Positions 27,170 through 36,659 of a stretch of 64,000 bases of DNA are shown here, piece after piece. A program made the translations under genes and the position numbers. Under the pieces are notes generated by a model. The model did no database searches. It worked only from the letters and a program-made list of their open reading frames with translations, and had not been told where the DNA came from. The DNA comes from Rhodopseudomonas palustris (lineage in GTDB: Bacteria > Pseudomonadota > Alphaproteobacteria > Rhizobiales > Xanthobacteraceae): contig NZ_CP058907.1 of the NCBI RefSeq assembly GCF_013415845.1, forward strand, positions 4,216,001 through 4,280,000, written 5' to 3'. Every line of letters starts with the position of its first letter. Position 1 is the stretch's first letter.

Positions 27170-27703
27170 TCAAGAGGCGCGGACCAGTTCGGCAAACTCC
27201 CACCAGTGGATCTTGTTCGACATCCAATTCCAATCCGCCATCGGCGAGGTCGATGGCAGCACGTAGATCGACGTCGTTCCGATGCTCTCCTCATAACGCC
27301 CCAGGCCGACCCTGCGACCGACAAACCGCTTCGCAGCTTCCAGACTGGTGAAGGCGAGAAAGTCGGGGCGGTGCTCTTCGATCTTACGTCTGAGGACCAC
27401 GCGATGTTCCGGCCGCGGCCGAACCTCATGATCGCTGCCGGCGACATCCTTGCACAGGTCCGTCAGGCCGATGCCAAATCTCGTCACCTCGCGAAACTCG
27501 TGGGGCGCCAGCTTTCGTGTCGTGAGGCCCGTTTCGCTGAGGACGCTCCAGAACTTGTTCCGGCCGTGCGCATAATAGCTTTGCGCCTTCTCCGACGCGC
27601 GGCCGGCGGCGGTGCCGCAGAACACAACTCTGAGGCCGCGCTGCAGAACATCAGGCAAGATCACTTTGGGCAGGCTCACCTGACCTTGCTGGCGCGCCTC
27701 CAC
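27170..27703 (-). CDS. Uracil-DNA glycosylase superfamily protein (MUG-like)
   Basis: 177 residues from a GTG next to the preceding stop. The MUG pattern is visible: VVFCGTAAGRAS in place of the GINPG active-site loop, YYAHGRNKFWSVLSETGLT, FGIGLTDLCKD and the C-terminal VLPSTSPMADWNW DNA-intercalation loop. MUG/TDG enzymes remove U or T from mismatches with G. The active-site Asn is not conserved here (GTAAG), so substrate range may differ or activity may be weak. Confidence 0.75.
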   Translation of the reverse strand: MEARQQGQVSLPKVILPDVLQRGLRVVFCGTAAGRASEKAQSYYAHGRNKFWSVLSETGLTTRKLAPHEFREVTRFGIGLTDLCKDVAGSDHEVRPRPEHRVVLRRKIEEHRPDFLAFTSLEAAKRFVGRRVGLGRYEESIGTTSIYVLPSTSPMADWNWMSNKIHWWEFAELVRAS

Positions 27704-28105
27704 TCAGTTCGCCCGCGTCCAGGTGGCGGACTTGCAGATCAGGCCGCCCATCGCGCAGCCCTGGGTGGTCAGCGTGCCGCCGGAGAGATTCATCTTGCCG
27801 ATGTAGGTCTTGCCGTCCTCCGGATTGAAGGCACTGCCGGCCCAAGCGTCCGGGCCGGTCGGCTTCATGTCAAAGAAGATCTTCTGGCCGAGCTTGGCGG
27901 GCGTCTCGACGCCCGGCTTGAGCCACACCAGCGTGCCGCACACCGCGCCGCCGCAGGGCGCGAACTTGACCTTGGAGGCGCCGGTCTCGCGCAGCCAGGT
28001 GCCGGCGACGTCGTCGGCGCGAACGGCGGTGCCGCTCATGGCGGCGCCTAGCACGGCCAGCACCGCAGCGCCGAACGCGCGGCGACCGATCAAGAGCTGT
28101 CGCAT
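27704..28105 (-). CDS. DUF2147 exported protein
   Basis: 133 residues from MRQLLIGRRAFGAAVLAVLG, with GGAGGG upstream; the signal peptide ends about AVRA-DDV. The mature DUF2147 domain shows GTWLRETGASKVKFAPCGG, the Cys pair in APCGGAVCGTLVWL and KTYIGKMNLSGGTLTTQGC. The family is lipocalin-like and periplasmic, role unknown. The stop directly abuts the MUG-like gene start, so the two are co-transcribed. Confidence 0.88.
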   Translation of the reverse strand: MRQLLIGRRAFGAAVLAVLGAAMSGTAVRADDVAGTWLRETGASKVKFAPCGGAVCGTLVWLKPGVETPAKLGQKIFFDMKPTGPDAWAGSAFNPEDGKTYIGKMNLSGGTLTTQGCAMGGLICKSATWTRAN

Positions 28106-28198
28106 TTTCCCTCCCCCCAACTTGAACGCGGCGCATCGCCGCCTGCAAGCCAGCCAATCGCGGGATGTGGCGCAAGTCAATCCGGGCGGATCGCCCCG

Positions 28199-29191
28199 CT
28201 AGCCGCGCGAGGGAGATCGGACGATGCGGTTTCGTCCCAGGTTCTTCGCCTCGTAAAGCAACGCATCCGCCGTCTCGAACAGACTGTGCGCCGTCTTGTC
28301 GGGCACGCACGTCGCGGTAACGACGCCGAGGCTCGCGGTGACGACTCGCGCGATCGGCGACGCTTCGTGCGGGATTGCCAGGTCGAGGATCGCCTCGCGA
28401 AGGGCCGTCGCGACCGCCAGCGCGCCGGCCTCATCGGTGTCCGGCAGGATGCAGACGAACTCCTCGCCGCCCCAGCGCGCCGCCAGATCGGCGGCCCTGA
28501 ACATCCGCCTGTCGATCACTTCCGCGATGCGCTGCAGGCATCGATCGCCCTCCAGATGCCCGTAGCGGTCGTTGAAGGCCTTGAAGTGGTCGATGTCGAG
28601 CAGGATCAGCGACAGGGGGGCGCCGGAACGCATGTGCGTGGCGTAGCTGGTCGAGAGCACACCGTCGAAACGCCGGCGGTTTGCGATCGCCGTCAACTCG
28701 TCGGTGAGATTGGCCTGCACCAGTTTGCGGTGCATCTCCGCAAGCTGTTCGGCGGCTCGCTTGCGTTCGGTGATGTCGCGAACGATCGAGCAGTTCATCT
28801 TGCGGCCCAGACACTCGACGAAATTGACCGTCACCTCGACCGCAACGTCGACGCCGTCCTTGGTGCGGTTGACGGTTTCGAGCGTGAACGAGCCGCGGGA
28901 CTCGACCTCGCGCCAATGGTCGCGCCAGATGTCGGCGTCGAACAGCGGATCGAGATCCAGCACCGTCATCGACAGGAACTCGGCCTGCGAGTAGCCGAGC
29001 AGCTTGGTCGCGGCCGCATTGACGAACATCACCCGCCCATGCTCGTCGAGCCAGATGATCATGTCGGCGATCCGGTCGATCGCATATTTGGCGAGCAGCG
29101 CGTTTTCGTTGAGGCACTCGCACAAGGTCACCTGGCACAGCGGCTCGGACGGGTGCGGCTGCCCGGGTCCGTCGTGTCCACGATCTGGCAT
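28199..29191 (-). CDS. PAS-GGDEF diguanylate cyclase
   Basis: 330 residues from MPDRGHDGPGQPHPSEPLCQ; a start 78 bases up (29269) is possible. Residues ~35-145 are a PAS domain (NAAATKLLGYSQAEFLSM, ending SIVRDITERKRAAEQLAEMH), followed by a coiled-coil and a GGDEF domain at ~160-328. The active-site loop is RWGGEEF (239-245), metal Asp in LLDIDHFKAFND, and the inhibitory I-site RxxD is RAAD (232-235), so it should make c-di-GMP with product feedback. Cytosolic, no membrane segment. The PAS ligand is unknown. Confidence 0.9.
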   Translation of the reverse strand: MPDRGHDGPGQPHPSEPLCQVTLCECLNENALLAKYAIDRIADMIIWLDEHGRVMFVNAAATKLLGYSQAEFLSMTVLDLDPLFDADIWRDHWREVESRGSFTLETVNRTKDGVDVAVEVTVNFVECLGRKMNCSIVRDITERKRAAEQLAEMHRKLVQANLTDELTAIANRRRFDGVLSTSYATHMRSGAPLSLILLDIDHFKAFNDRYGHLEGDRCLQRIAEVIDRRMFRAADLAARWGGEEFVCILPDTDEAGALAVATALREAILDLAIPHEASPIARVVTASLGVVTATCVPDKTAHSLFETADALLYEAKNLGRNRIVRSPSRG

Positions 29192-29335
29192 ATCTCGTAT
29201 CAAGGTCGGAGCCCTTGTCGCAGTTGCGCGGGCGCCCCTCGCAGGGGCTCTCCATCGCGGCAAACGCATTGCTCGGACAAATACGTTACCAATGCGTCGC
29301 CGGTTCGGAGACCGGGCGCATCGTCCGCGGCATAC

Positions 29336-29373
29336 TTAACCCGAGGTAAGCCCTTTAACCCGAGGTGAGCCCT
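29336..29373. repeat. Tandem 19-bp duplication
   Basis: ttaacccgaggtaagccct is repeated at once with one change (18 of 19). The second copy covers the stop codon of the fusion gene that ends at 29372, so the duplication lies exactly at its 3' end. Confidence 0.7.
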
Positions 29374-30577
29374 ACGCCGCCAGCACCGCTTCCAGCCGCG
29401 CCAGCACGGCGGCGATGTCGCTGGTGACGTCGGTCGCCGCGACCAGCGCGACGCGATAGTCGCGCGCTTCCAGCCACGCCTTGCGCATCGCCCGGTCGCG
29501 GACGATCGCGTCGCTCTCATCCGGATTGACCAGCTCGATCGCGACGCGGCGGGTGAAGGAGACGAAATCCGGGATGTGGCGGCCGACCGGGGTCTGGCGC
29601 TTGAAGTTGCCGGCGAAGCGGCGGTCCTTGCGCAGATGTTCCCACAGCAGCCGCTCGGCGTCGGTCGGGTTGCGGCGGAGCATGCGGGCGAGCCCGCGCA
29701 GCGAGCCGCCTTCGGCGTCGGGGCCGCCGGCGGCTGCGCGCTCCGCCAGCAGCGCGCGCAGGCGCGTGGCCTGATCGCCGTCGAGTACACCGCCCTTGGC
29801 CGGGCCCTTGCGGCCGTCGGCGATCGCCATCACCACGCCGTGCAGCGTGTGCATGTCCTGCTTGCTCGGCTCCATCCGGGTGAAGATGTTGCGCAGGTTC
29901 ACCAGCATGGTGTCGCGCTTTTCCGGCGGGCGGAGGAATTCGACGCGGTCGAGCTCGGTCACCAGATTGGAGAAGAACGCGTCGATCTGATGCTGCGAGG
30001 CGCGCGGGCTGCGCTCCGGCATCTCGTAAGGCAGCGCGTTCTGGGTGGCGTGCTTGAACCATTCGTAGCCCATCAGCAGCACCGCCTGTGCCAGGTTCAG
30101 CGAGGCGAACGCCGGATTGACCGGGAAGGTGACGATGCGGTTGGCGAGCGCGACCTCGTCGTTCTCCAGCCCATGGCGCTCGCGGCCGAACATGATGCCG
30201 GTGGTCCCGCCGGAGGCGGTCTCGGCGACGATCTCCTGCGCGGCAGCTTCCGGCCCGCGCACCGGCTTGGCCTGGTCGTGGGCGCGCGCGGTGGTGGCGA
30301 ACAGCAGCGTACAGTCCTTCACCGCCTCGGCGACGCTATCGAACAGTTCGACCGCATTCAGGATGTGGTCGGCGCCGGCGGCCGAGCGCTGGGCGGCGAT
30401 GTTCGGCCAGCCGTCGCGCGGCTTCACCAGCCGCAGCCGGGTCAGCCCGAAATTGCCCATCGCGCGGGCGCACATCCCGATGTTCTCGCCCAGTTGGGGC
30501 TCGACCAGAATCACCACCGGGCCATCGAGCGCGGCCGGGGGCTTGGATCGGTCGGTGCCGGAGCCGGACATGGGCAT
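29372..30577 (-). CDS. TrmJ-like tRNA 2'-O-methyltransferase fused to a DUF559 domain
   Basis: 401 residues. Residues ~20-180 are a SPOUT methyltransferase of the TrmJ type (VVILVEPQLGENIGMCARAM at the start; GTTGIMFGRERHGLENDEVA and LNLAQAVLLMGYEW for the knotted SAM site); TrmJ methylates Xm32 of tRNA in bacteria. Residues ~288-401 are DUF559, a Vsr/PD-(D/E)XK-related fold (RRNPTDAERLLWEHLRKDRR, VGRHIPDFVSFTRRVAIELV). The usual E-x-D-G-x-x-H segment reads ELVNPDES, so nuclease residues are degraded. The reading frame is continuous across the junction. Single-domain TrmJ is about 250 residues. Confidence 0.88.
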   Translation of the reverse strand: MPMSGSGTDRSKPPAALDGPVVILVEPQLGENIGMCARAMGNFGLTRLRLVKPRDGWPNIAAQRSAAGADHILNAVELFDSVAEAVKDCTLLFATTARAHDQAKPVRGPEAAAQEIVAETASGGTTGIMFGRERHGLENDEVALANRIVTFPVNPAFASLNLAQAVLLMGYEWFKHATQNALPYEMPERSPRASQHQIDAFFSNLVTELDRVEFLRPPEKRDTMLVNLRNIFTRMEPSKQDMHTLHGVVMAIADGRKGPAKGGVLDGDQATRLRALLAERAAAGGPDAEGGSLRGLARMLRRNPTDAERLLWEHLRKDRRFAGNFKRQTPVGRHIPDFVSFTRRVAIELVNPDESDAIVRDRAMRKAWLEARDYRVALVAATDVTSDIAAVLARLEAVLAA

Positions 30578-30961
30578 CGTCTTTCAAAAACGGGCGCCCT
30601 CGGAGTGATCCGAGGCGGCGCGGGAGGATCGGGGGAAGCCGCGGCACGCGGGCCGGACAGCGGCGGCCGCCGCGCCTTTCCGTTGCCAAGGCGGCAGGAA
30701 TTTCTCAAGCAAATAGTGGTTTTGCCGGCGCGTTTTAGGCGGTGTGAAGTGCGCTTGACACAGCGCGCCCCCACCGCGCTTCCGGCCGCGGCGGTGCGCG
30801 CGGCCGCGCGCTTGCCGAGCCATGCGCGAGCGCGCTGCGAATCCGTCCAAATTGCTTCCGCAATCGCCTTTCGGCCCGTCCGGCGCGGTGCTATAGCGAG
30901 CGCGGCTTTAGTCCAATTCCCGCCCCTTTAAGCGCAGAATCACAAGAAGGCCCGATCCCGC
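30578..30961. other. Intergenic region upstream of icd
   Basis: About 380 bases between divergent genes; it must contain the icd promoter. TTGACA occurs at 30753-30758 without a convincing -10. AGAAGG lies just before the icd ATG. No other element seen. Confidence 0.4.
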
Positions 30962-32185
30962 ATGGCGAAAATCAAGGTGAAGAACCCCGTCGTGGAACTC
31001 GACGGTGACGAGATGACCCGTATCATCTGGCAGATGATCAAGGACAAGCTCATCACCCCGTTCCTTGATGTCGAGTTGATGTATTTCGACCTGGGGATGG
31101 AGCACCGCGACGCGACCGACGACCAGGTCACCATCGATGCGGCGAACGCGATCAAGCAGGTCGGCGTCGGCGTGAAGTGCGCCACCATCACCCCGGACGA
31201 AGCGCGGGTGAAGGAGTTCGGCCTCAAGAGCATGTGGAAGTCGCCGAACGGCACCATCCGCAACATCCTCGGCGGCGTAATCTTCCGCGAACCGATTATC
31301 TGCAACAACGTCCCGCGACTGGTGCCGGGCTGGACCAAGCCGATCGTGATCGGCCGTCACGCCTACGGCGATCAGTATCGCGCGACCGATATCAAGTTCC
31401 CCGGCCCGGGCACGCTGACGATGAAGTTCGTCGGCGAAGACGGCTCGGTGATCGAACGTGAAGTCTTCAAGGCGCCCGGCGCCGGCGTGGCGATGTCGAT
31501 GTACAACCTCGACGAGTCGATCAAGGACTTCGCCCGCGCGTCGCTGAACTACGGCCTGATCCGCAACTATCCGGTCTATCTGTCGACCAAGAACACCATC
31601 ATGAAGGTGTACGACGGTCGCTTCAAAGACATCTTCCAGGAGATCTTCGAGAACGAGTTCAAGGCCGAGTACGACGCCAAGGGCCTGACCTACGAGCACC
31701 GCCTGATCGACGACATGGTCGCATCGGCGCTGAAGTGGTCGGGTGGCTACGTCTGGGCCTGTAAGAACTACGACGGCGACGTGCAGTCCGACACCGTGGC
31801 GCAGGGCTACGGCTCGCTCGGCCTGATGACCTCGGTGCTGATGACGCCGGACGGCAAGACGGTGGAAGCCGAAGCCGCGCACGGCACCGTCACCCGCCAC
31901 TATCGCGAACACCAGAAGGGCAAGGCGACCTCGACCAACTCGATCGCCTCGATCTTCGCCTGGACCCGCGGCCTGGCGCATCGCGCCAAGCTCGACAGCA
32001 ACGAAGAGCTGGCCCGCTTCGCCGACACGCTGGAGAAGGTCTGCGTCGAAACCGTCGAAGCCGGCGCGATGACCAAGGACCTCGCACTCCTGGTCGGCGC
32101 CGATCAGCGCTGGCTGTCGACCGAGGGCTTCCTCGACAAGGTCGCACAGAACCTGCACAAGGCGATGGACACCAAGGCCGCCTGA
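30962..32185 (+). CDS. icd: Isocitrate dehydrogenase, NADP-dependent
   Basis: 407 residues from [20 protein letters not shown], the homodimeric subfamily II (eukaryotic-like) enzyme found in alphaproteobacteria rather than the E. coli type. Substrate loop [20 protein letters not shown] and the nucleotide region [17 protein letters not shown] are intact; Arg/Lys residues for NADP are in the latter. It oxidises isocitrate to 2-oxoglutarate in the TCA cycle. Its own terminator follows. Confidence 0.96.
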   Translation: MAKIKVKNPVVELDGDEMTRIIWQMIKDKLITPFLDVELMYFDLGMEHRDATDDQVTIDAANAIKQVGVGVKCATITPDEARVKEFGLKSMWKSPNGTIRNILGGVIFREPIICNNVPRLVPGWTKPIVIGRHAYGDQYRATDIKFPGPGTLTMKFVGEDGSVIEREVFKAPGAGVAMSMYNLDESIKDFARASLNYGLIRNYPVYLSTKNTIMKVYDGRFKDIFQEIFENEFKAEYDAKGLTYEHRLIDDMVASALKWSGGYVWACKNYDGDVQSDTVAQGYGSLGLMTSVLMTPDGKTVEAEAAHGTVTRHYREHQKGKATSTNSIASIFAWTRGLAHRAKLDSNEELARFADTLEKVCVETVEAGAMTKDLALLVGADQRWLSTEGFLDKVAQNLHKAMDTKAA

Positions 32186-32210
32186 TCAGCGCGCCGCGAC
32201 TGAACGAACG

Positions 32211-32243
32211 AAAGGCGCGGGATCGCTTCCCGCGCCTTTTTCT
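32211..32243 (+). terminator. Rho-independent terminator after icd
   Basis: AAAGGCGCGGG pairs with CCCGCGCCTTT, followed by TTCTTT, 25 bases past the icd stop. Confidence 0.9.
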
Positions 32244-32315
32244 TTGCTGCCACGACCGGTCTATGGTTCGGCGCAACGATCCTCCGCAAACTCACCGAAA
32301 GCCACGGCAACGCTC

Positions 32316-32648
32316 ATGACCTCACTGCTGACCTTCTGCGCCGCTGCGCTGATGGAGATCACCGGGTGCTTCGCGTTCTGGGCGTGGCTGCGGCTCGACA
32401 AGTCGCCGCTGTGGCTGATCCCCGGCATGCTCGCGCTGGCGCTGTTCGCTTACCTGCTGACGCTGGCCGACAGCCCGCTCGCCGGTCGCGCCTATGCGGC
32501 CTATGGCGGCATCTACATCGCCAGCGCGCTGCTGTGGGGTTGGGCGATCGAAGGCAACCGCCCCGACCAGTGGGACGTCATCGGCGCCGCGATCTGCCTG
32601 GTCGGCATGAGCGTGATCCTGTTCGGACCGCGCACACTGCCGGCGTGA
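32316..32648 (+). CDS. YnfA/UPF0060 family small membrane protein
   Basis: 110 residues with four membrane segments: [20 protein letters not shown]... [20 protein letters not shown]... [20 protein letters not shown]... [11 protein letters not shown]. The family resembles small multidrug-resistance (EmrE) proteins and has been linked to efflux of cationic compounds, though its role is not settled. ATG chosen to match the family length; single gene. Confidence 0.9.
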   Translation: MTSLLTFCAAALMEITGCFAFWAWLRLDKSPLWLIPGMLALALFAYLLTLADSPLAGRAYAAYGGIYIASALLWGWAIEGNRPDQWDVIGAAICLVGMSVILFGPRTLPA

Positions 32649-32818
32649 GCGGATCGGGCTGCTGAACCAGAACGGGCGGACGGCAGACCATTTGTGCTGA
32701 ATCGTCTCGGTCACTTTTGAGATGTTCTCGACTCGCCCCCGTGGCGTCCCGGTGCCGTCGCCGGGCTTCGGTGTCATAGTGTTGCACATTGTCACCAGCG
32801 GCGTTCAACGGCGGAAGC

Positions 32819-33658
32819 ATGACTTTGGAGCACAGGTGGACGGGCGCGATCTCGCGGCTCGATCTGGCCGGCGGCGTTCTGCAACAGCCGGATGGCGATT
32901 GGGTCGACGAGCAGCTGCATCACGGCACCAAGGTGGTCGTTATCCTGCGCGGCGCGATGCGGGCGCAGATCGACGGCTGCGGCAGCGAGTTCAGCATTGC
33001 CGGCCCCACGGTGTGCGTGATCCGCGCGCCGGCCGACGCCTCCGGTCGCCAGATGATAACGGCCGACGAGCCGTTGCATTACGTGATGGTCAAGGCTGCC
33101 TTTGAGCCGGGCAGCGAGGCCGACCGCGAACGCGATCCGTTGGCGCCGCTGTTCTGCACCGATCGGCCGAGCCTGCAACACATCGAGGCGCCGCGCGCGC
33201 TGCAAGCGCTGTGCACGCAGCTCGAGGTGTGCCCGTTTGTCGGCGCGGCGCGGGATCTGTTCCTGTCCGCCAAGGCGATCGAGATCCTCGCTTTGGCATG
33301 CGACGCGGTCGAGACCAACATCGCGACCGAGACGCTGCGGCCCTCGCTCGGCGATGTCGAGCGCTTGAAGAAAGCCCGCGCGATCCTTCTGGAGCGGCTC
33401 GGAGCTCCGCCGAATTTGCCGGCCCTGGCGGCAGCGGTGGGAATGAACACCCGCAAGCTGACGGACGGTTTCCAAGCGGCGTTCGGAACCACCGTGAACG
33501 ACTTCCTGCAGGACGCACGTTTGAATGAAGCGTATCGGCTGCTGTCGAGCGGCGCCACCAACGTCTCGGAGGCCGCACATCGCGTCGGCTACACGCCCGC
33601 TTACTTCTCGGCGGTGTTCCGAAAGCGCTTCGGGATTTCTCCGCGCGATCTGCTGTAA
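32819..33658 (+). CDS. AraC-family transcriptional regulator, likely for the siderophore genes
   Basis: 279 residues from MTLEHRWTGAISRLDLAGG, with GGAAG upstream; the frame is open 30 bases further up. The C-terminal ~100 residues are the AraC DNA-binding domain, with two HTHs (LPALAAAVGMNTRKLTDGFQ and NVSEAAHRVGYTPAYFSAVF) and the ending RKRFGISPRDLL. The N-terminal part resembles PchR-like regulators that sense siderophores. It lies 140 bases before, and on the same strand as, a TonB-dependent siderophore receptor, the usual target of such a regulator. Confidence 0.88.
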   Translation: MTLEHRWTGAISRLDLAGGVLQQPDGDWVDEQLHHGTKVVVILRGAMRAQIDGCGSEFSIAGPTVCVIRAPADASGRQMITADEPLHYVMVKAAFEPGSEADRERDPLAPLFCTDRPSLQHIEAPRALQALCTQLEVCPFVGAARDLFLSAKAIEILALACDAVETNIATETLRPSLGDVERLKKARAILLERLGAPPNLPALAAAVGMNTRKLTDGFQAAFGTTVNDFLQDARLNEAYRLLSSGATNVSEAAHRVGYTPAYFSAVFRKRFGISPRDLL

Positions 33659-33798
33659 TTCCACTCTGCGGCCGCCTCACCCCGCCGCCGACGTAGAACG
33701 TTTGTAATCGTAAGAATTCGTCCGGAAATCAAAAGTCCGACGGCTTGTCGCATTCCTCGCAGTCACGCTTCTGTGCCGCGTCCTGGAGGAATATCACG

Positions 33799-36108
33799 AT
33801 GACGACACAGCCGCGTTCTGCTGAACTAACTGCTTCACGACAGCAAGCGCTGCGGCGCAGCCGCAAATACGCCGCGTCGCTGCCGATGAGTGCATTGCTG
33901 CTGATCGGTGCGGTGGCTGACGATGCGCGGGCTCAGGCTGCGGGAACTGCGCCCACCTCACCGGCCGTGAGCGCGCTGCCTGCCGTGGTCGTCAGTGCCC
34001 CGAAGCAGAGCAAGCCGAAACGGAGGGCTACACCGCCGACCGTAACCGCCGCCCCCGCAGCGCTCCCGCGCCCGACCTCGCGGACGACAACCGCACGCGA
34101 CGCCGACGGGCCGGGTTTCGTCGCCCGGACCAGCACGACAGGAACCAAGACCAATACGCCGCTGATCGAAACGCCGCAGTCGATCTCGGTGATCAACCGC
34201 CAGCAGATGGACGCGCAGAACGTTCAGTCGGTGACCGACGCCTTGCGCTACTCGGCCGGCGTTGTGGCGACGACACCGGCGATCTCGCAGCGTTTCGACA
34301 CGTTCAGCATTCGCGGCTTCGATGCCAGCAGCAGCGGAATCCTGCGCGACGGCCTGCGCGGCACCACCGCCCAAGCCTGGCCCAAGACCGAGCCTTACGG
34401 TCTCGAACGCGTCGAGGTGCTGCGCGGGCCGAGCTCGGTGCTGTACGGCCAGAACGCACCGGGCGGCCTGGTCAACCTCATCACCAAGCGACCGCTCGAC
34501 AAGCCTTTCCACGAAGTGATGCTGCAGGGCGGCAGCTTCGACCGGTTGCAGGGGCAGTTCGATCTCAGCGGTCCGATCGACAAGGACGGCCAGTTTCTTT
34601 ACCGGCTGACCGGACTGGCGCGCGACAGCAATACGCAATTCAAGGCGATCCCCGACGACAAGGTGTTCATCGCGCCGGCGTTCACCTGGCGGCCGGATAT
34701 CGACACCACGCTGACCATCCTGACCGACTACAGCCACGAGAAGTTCGGGCCGCCGCGCCCGTACATTCCGATCCAGGGCACGCTGCTTCCGAACAAGAAC
34801 GGGCAATTGCCGCGCAACCAGTTCCTTGACCAGCCCGGTCTCGACAACGATCGCACGCAATATTCGGCCGGCTATCTGTTCGAGCGTCATCTCGACGACA
34901 CCTTCACGATGCGGTCGAATTTCCGCTACGGCCACGTCGACCTTTTGACCAACACCGCGTCGGGCATGAGTCTTGCGGCCAACCAGCGGACACTCAATCG
35001 CGCGCTGTATCAATTCCGCATCGTCGGCGACACCTACGCGTCCGACAATCAGATCCAGGCCGACTGGTGGATGGGCTCGACGCAGTTCGTGTCGCTGGCC
35101 GGCGTCGACTATCGCCGTTCGACCGAGGATTACTACCTCAACAGCGGCCGCGCTCCATCGATCGACATCTTCAATCCAGTCTACAACCAGCCGATCGGTG
35201 CGGCGACCACGGCGAGCGCCTCGACCTGGCAGACCTCCGACCAGATCGGCATCTATGGCCAGCAGCAGATCAAGTTCGACGGACGTTGGGTACTGAGCCT
35301 CGGCGGCCGCCAGGACTGGTCGAACACCGCCACGGATAACCGCCTGAAACGCTCGACCGCGACACAGGACGATAAGGCGTTCACCTACCGGGCTGGGCTC
35401 GTCTATCTCAGCGACGTCGGCCTCGCGCCCTATATCGGCTACTCGACCTCGTTCAGCCCGGTGCTCGGGACCGACTTCTACGGCCAGCCCTACAAGCCGA
35501 CCACCGGACGGCAAGCGGAGATCGGCATCAAGTACCAGCCGGCCGGGGCGACCAGCTTCGTCACCATGTCGGTGTTCGATCTCTATCAGGAGAACGTGCA
35601 GACCACCGATCCGAACAATTCGCTCAATCGTCTTCAAGTCGGCGAGGTGCGTTCCCGCGGGTTTGAGCTTCAGGGCGTCGCCAATCCGATCGCAGGCCTG
35701 AATCTCGTGGCCTCTTACACCCACGCCGAACTGACCGTGACCAAGAGCAACACCGCCGCTGAGCTCGGCAACCGTCCGACCGGGCTGCCTGCGGACACCG
35801 CGTCGCTGTGGGGCGACTACACGTTCCAGAGCGGCCTGCTGGCCGGCTTCGGCGCTGGCCTCGGCGCGCGCTATGTGGGCGAGAGCTTCGCGGATTCCGC
35901 CAACACCATCGGCGTGCCGTCCTATGTGCTGTTCGACGCCGCGCTGCACTACGATCTCGGCCAGCTTCATCGCGATCTCAAGGGGATGCGGCTCGCCATC
36001 AACGCCACCAACCTCACCAACAAGCAGTACTACGTGAGCTGCTCGGCCACGAGTTGCAACGCCGGCTTCGACCGCTCGGTCATCGCCAGCCTTCGCTACC
36101 GGTGGTGA
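33799..36108 (+). CDS. TonB-dependent siderophore receptor
   Basis: 769 residues from MTTQPRSAELTASRQQALRR with CTGGAGGA upstream. A long signal peptide ends near DDARA-QAAG; a Pro/Ala-rich stretch and probable TonB box follow. The plug domain shows IETPQSISVINRQQMDAQNV, FDTFSIRGFDASSSG and RVEVLRGPSSVLYGQNAPGG, typical of hydroxamate/catecholate siderophore receptors (FhuA/FoxA/FpvA group). The C-terminal barrel ends with the aromatic-terminated strand SVIASLRYRW. Acts in the outer membrane to import ferric siderophore. First gene of a three-gene operon. Confidence 0.93.
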   Translation: MTTQPRSAELTASRQQALRRSRKYAASLPMSALLLIGAVADDARAQAAGTAPTSPAVSALPAVVVSAPKQSKPKRRATPPTVTAAPAALPRPTSRTTTARDADGPGFVARTSTTGTKTNTPLIETPQSISVINRQQMDAQNVQSVTDALRYSAGVVATTPAISQRFDTFSIRGFDASSSGILRDGLRGTTAQAWPKTEPYGLERVEVLRGPSSVLYGQNAPGGLVNLITKRPLDKPFHEVMLQGGSFDRLQGQFDLSGPIDKDGQFLYRLTGLARDSNTQFKAIPDDKVFIAPAFTWRPDIDTTLTILTDYSHEKFGPPRPYIPIQGTLLPNKNGQLPRNQFLDQPGLDNDRTQYSAGYLFERHLDDTFTMRSNFRYGHVDLLTNTASGMSLAANQRTLNRALYQFRIVGDTYASDNQIQADWWMGSTQFVSLAGVDYRRSTEDYYLNSGRAPSIDIFNPVYNQPIGAATTASASTWQTSDQIGIYGQQQIKFDGRWVLSLGGRQDWSNTATDNRLKRSTATQDDKAFTYRAGLVYLSDVGLAPYIGYSTSFSPVLGTDFYGQPYKPTTGRQAEIGIKYQPAGATSFVTMSVFDLYQENVQTTDPNNSLNRLQVGEVRSRGFELQGVANPIAGLNLVASYTHAELTVTKSNTAAELGNRPTGLPADTASLWGDYTFQSGLLAGFGAGLGARYVGESFADSANTIGVPSYVLFDAALHYDLGQLHRDLKGMRLAINATNLTNKQYYVSCSATSCNAGFDRSVIASLRYRW

Positions 36109-36128
36109 GCCATTCAGGAGACCAAACG

Positions 36129-36659
36129 ATGCGCTTCATGACTCACCTGACCCGGGCCGCGATCGTCGCGGTGTGGGCGTCGACGATGCCCTGCCCCGCT
36201 TCGGCGCACGAACTGCGGCCCGGCCTGACGCAAACCGCCGTCACCTATCGCGGCGAACATCGTTGGGCGTGGCGTTCGGAGGACGGCGAGACCGGCACTT
36301 TGCGCCTCGGCTTCACCGCGCTGCCGAGCGGCGACTATCTGGTCGCCGGATCGCTGGTGCTCGACGACGCCGAACTGGGAGCCAGCGGCTCCGCCCGGTG
36401 GCGGGGTGACCGCCTGATCGTCGACCTGATGGTGAGCGGCGGGGTGCGCGCGCAGGCGCCCGACGAAGCCAAGCAGCGGCTGTTCGCGAAAGGTGAAGTG
36501 CCGAAGCAGATCGACTCGGCCGGCTTCGCCAGCTTCCGTGCCGAACTGTCGGCGGCACTCGACGGCGTCACCCAGCAATATCAGACCAACGTGCTTACCG
36601 GCGGCAAGGTGCAGGGGCCGATCTATCGTAACGGCACGTTGAAGCTGCTGTCGCAGTGA
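36129..36659 (+). CDS. Exported protein of the siderophore operon, unknown function
   Basis: 176 residues from MRFMTHLTRAAIVAVWASTM; signal peptide ends PASA-HELRPG. The mature part is beta-rich and soluble, with VQGPIYRNGTLKLLSQ at the C-terminus and no Cys after the signal. It lies between the receptor (20 bases) and a PepSY protein (stop and start overlap), so a periplasmic step in iron release or siderophore handling is likely. Family not recognised. Confidence 0.75.
   Translation: MRFMTHLTRAAIVAVWASTMPCPASAHELRPGLTQTAVTYRGEHRWAWRSEDGETGTLRLGFTALPSGDYLVAGSLVLDDAELGASGSARWRGDRLIVDLMVSGGVRAQAPDEAKQRLFAKGEVPKQIDSAGFASFRAELSAALDGVTQQYQTNVLTGGKVQGPIYRNGTLKLLSQ

Noticed and set aside
30750..30775. 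TTGACA at 30753 as a full icd promoter
   Set aside because: No matching -10 at 16-18 bases; kept only as a remark.
33958..35970. 670-residue open frame antisense to the TonB receptor
   Set aside because: Same reason: mirror of a GC-rich gene; no recognisable domains.
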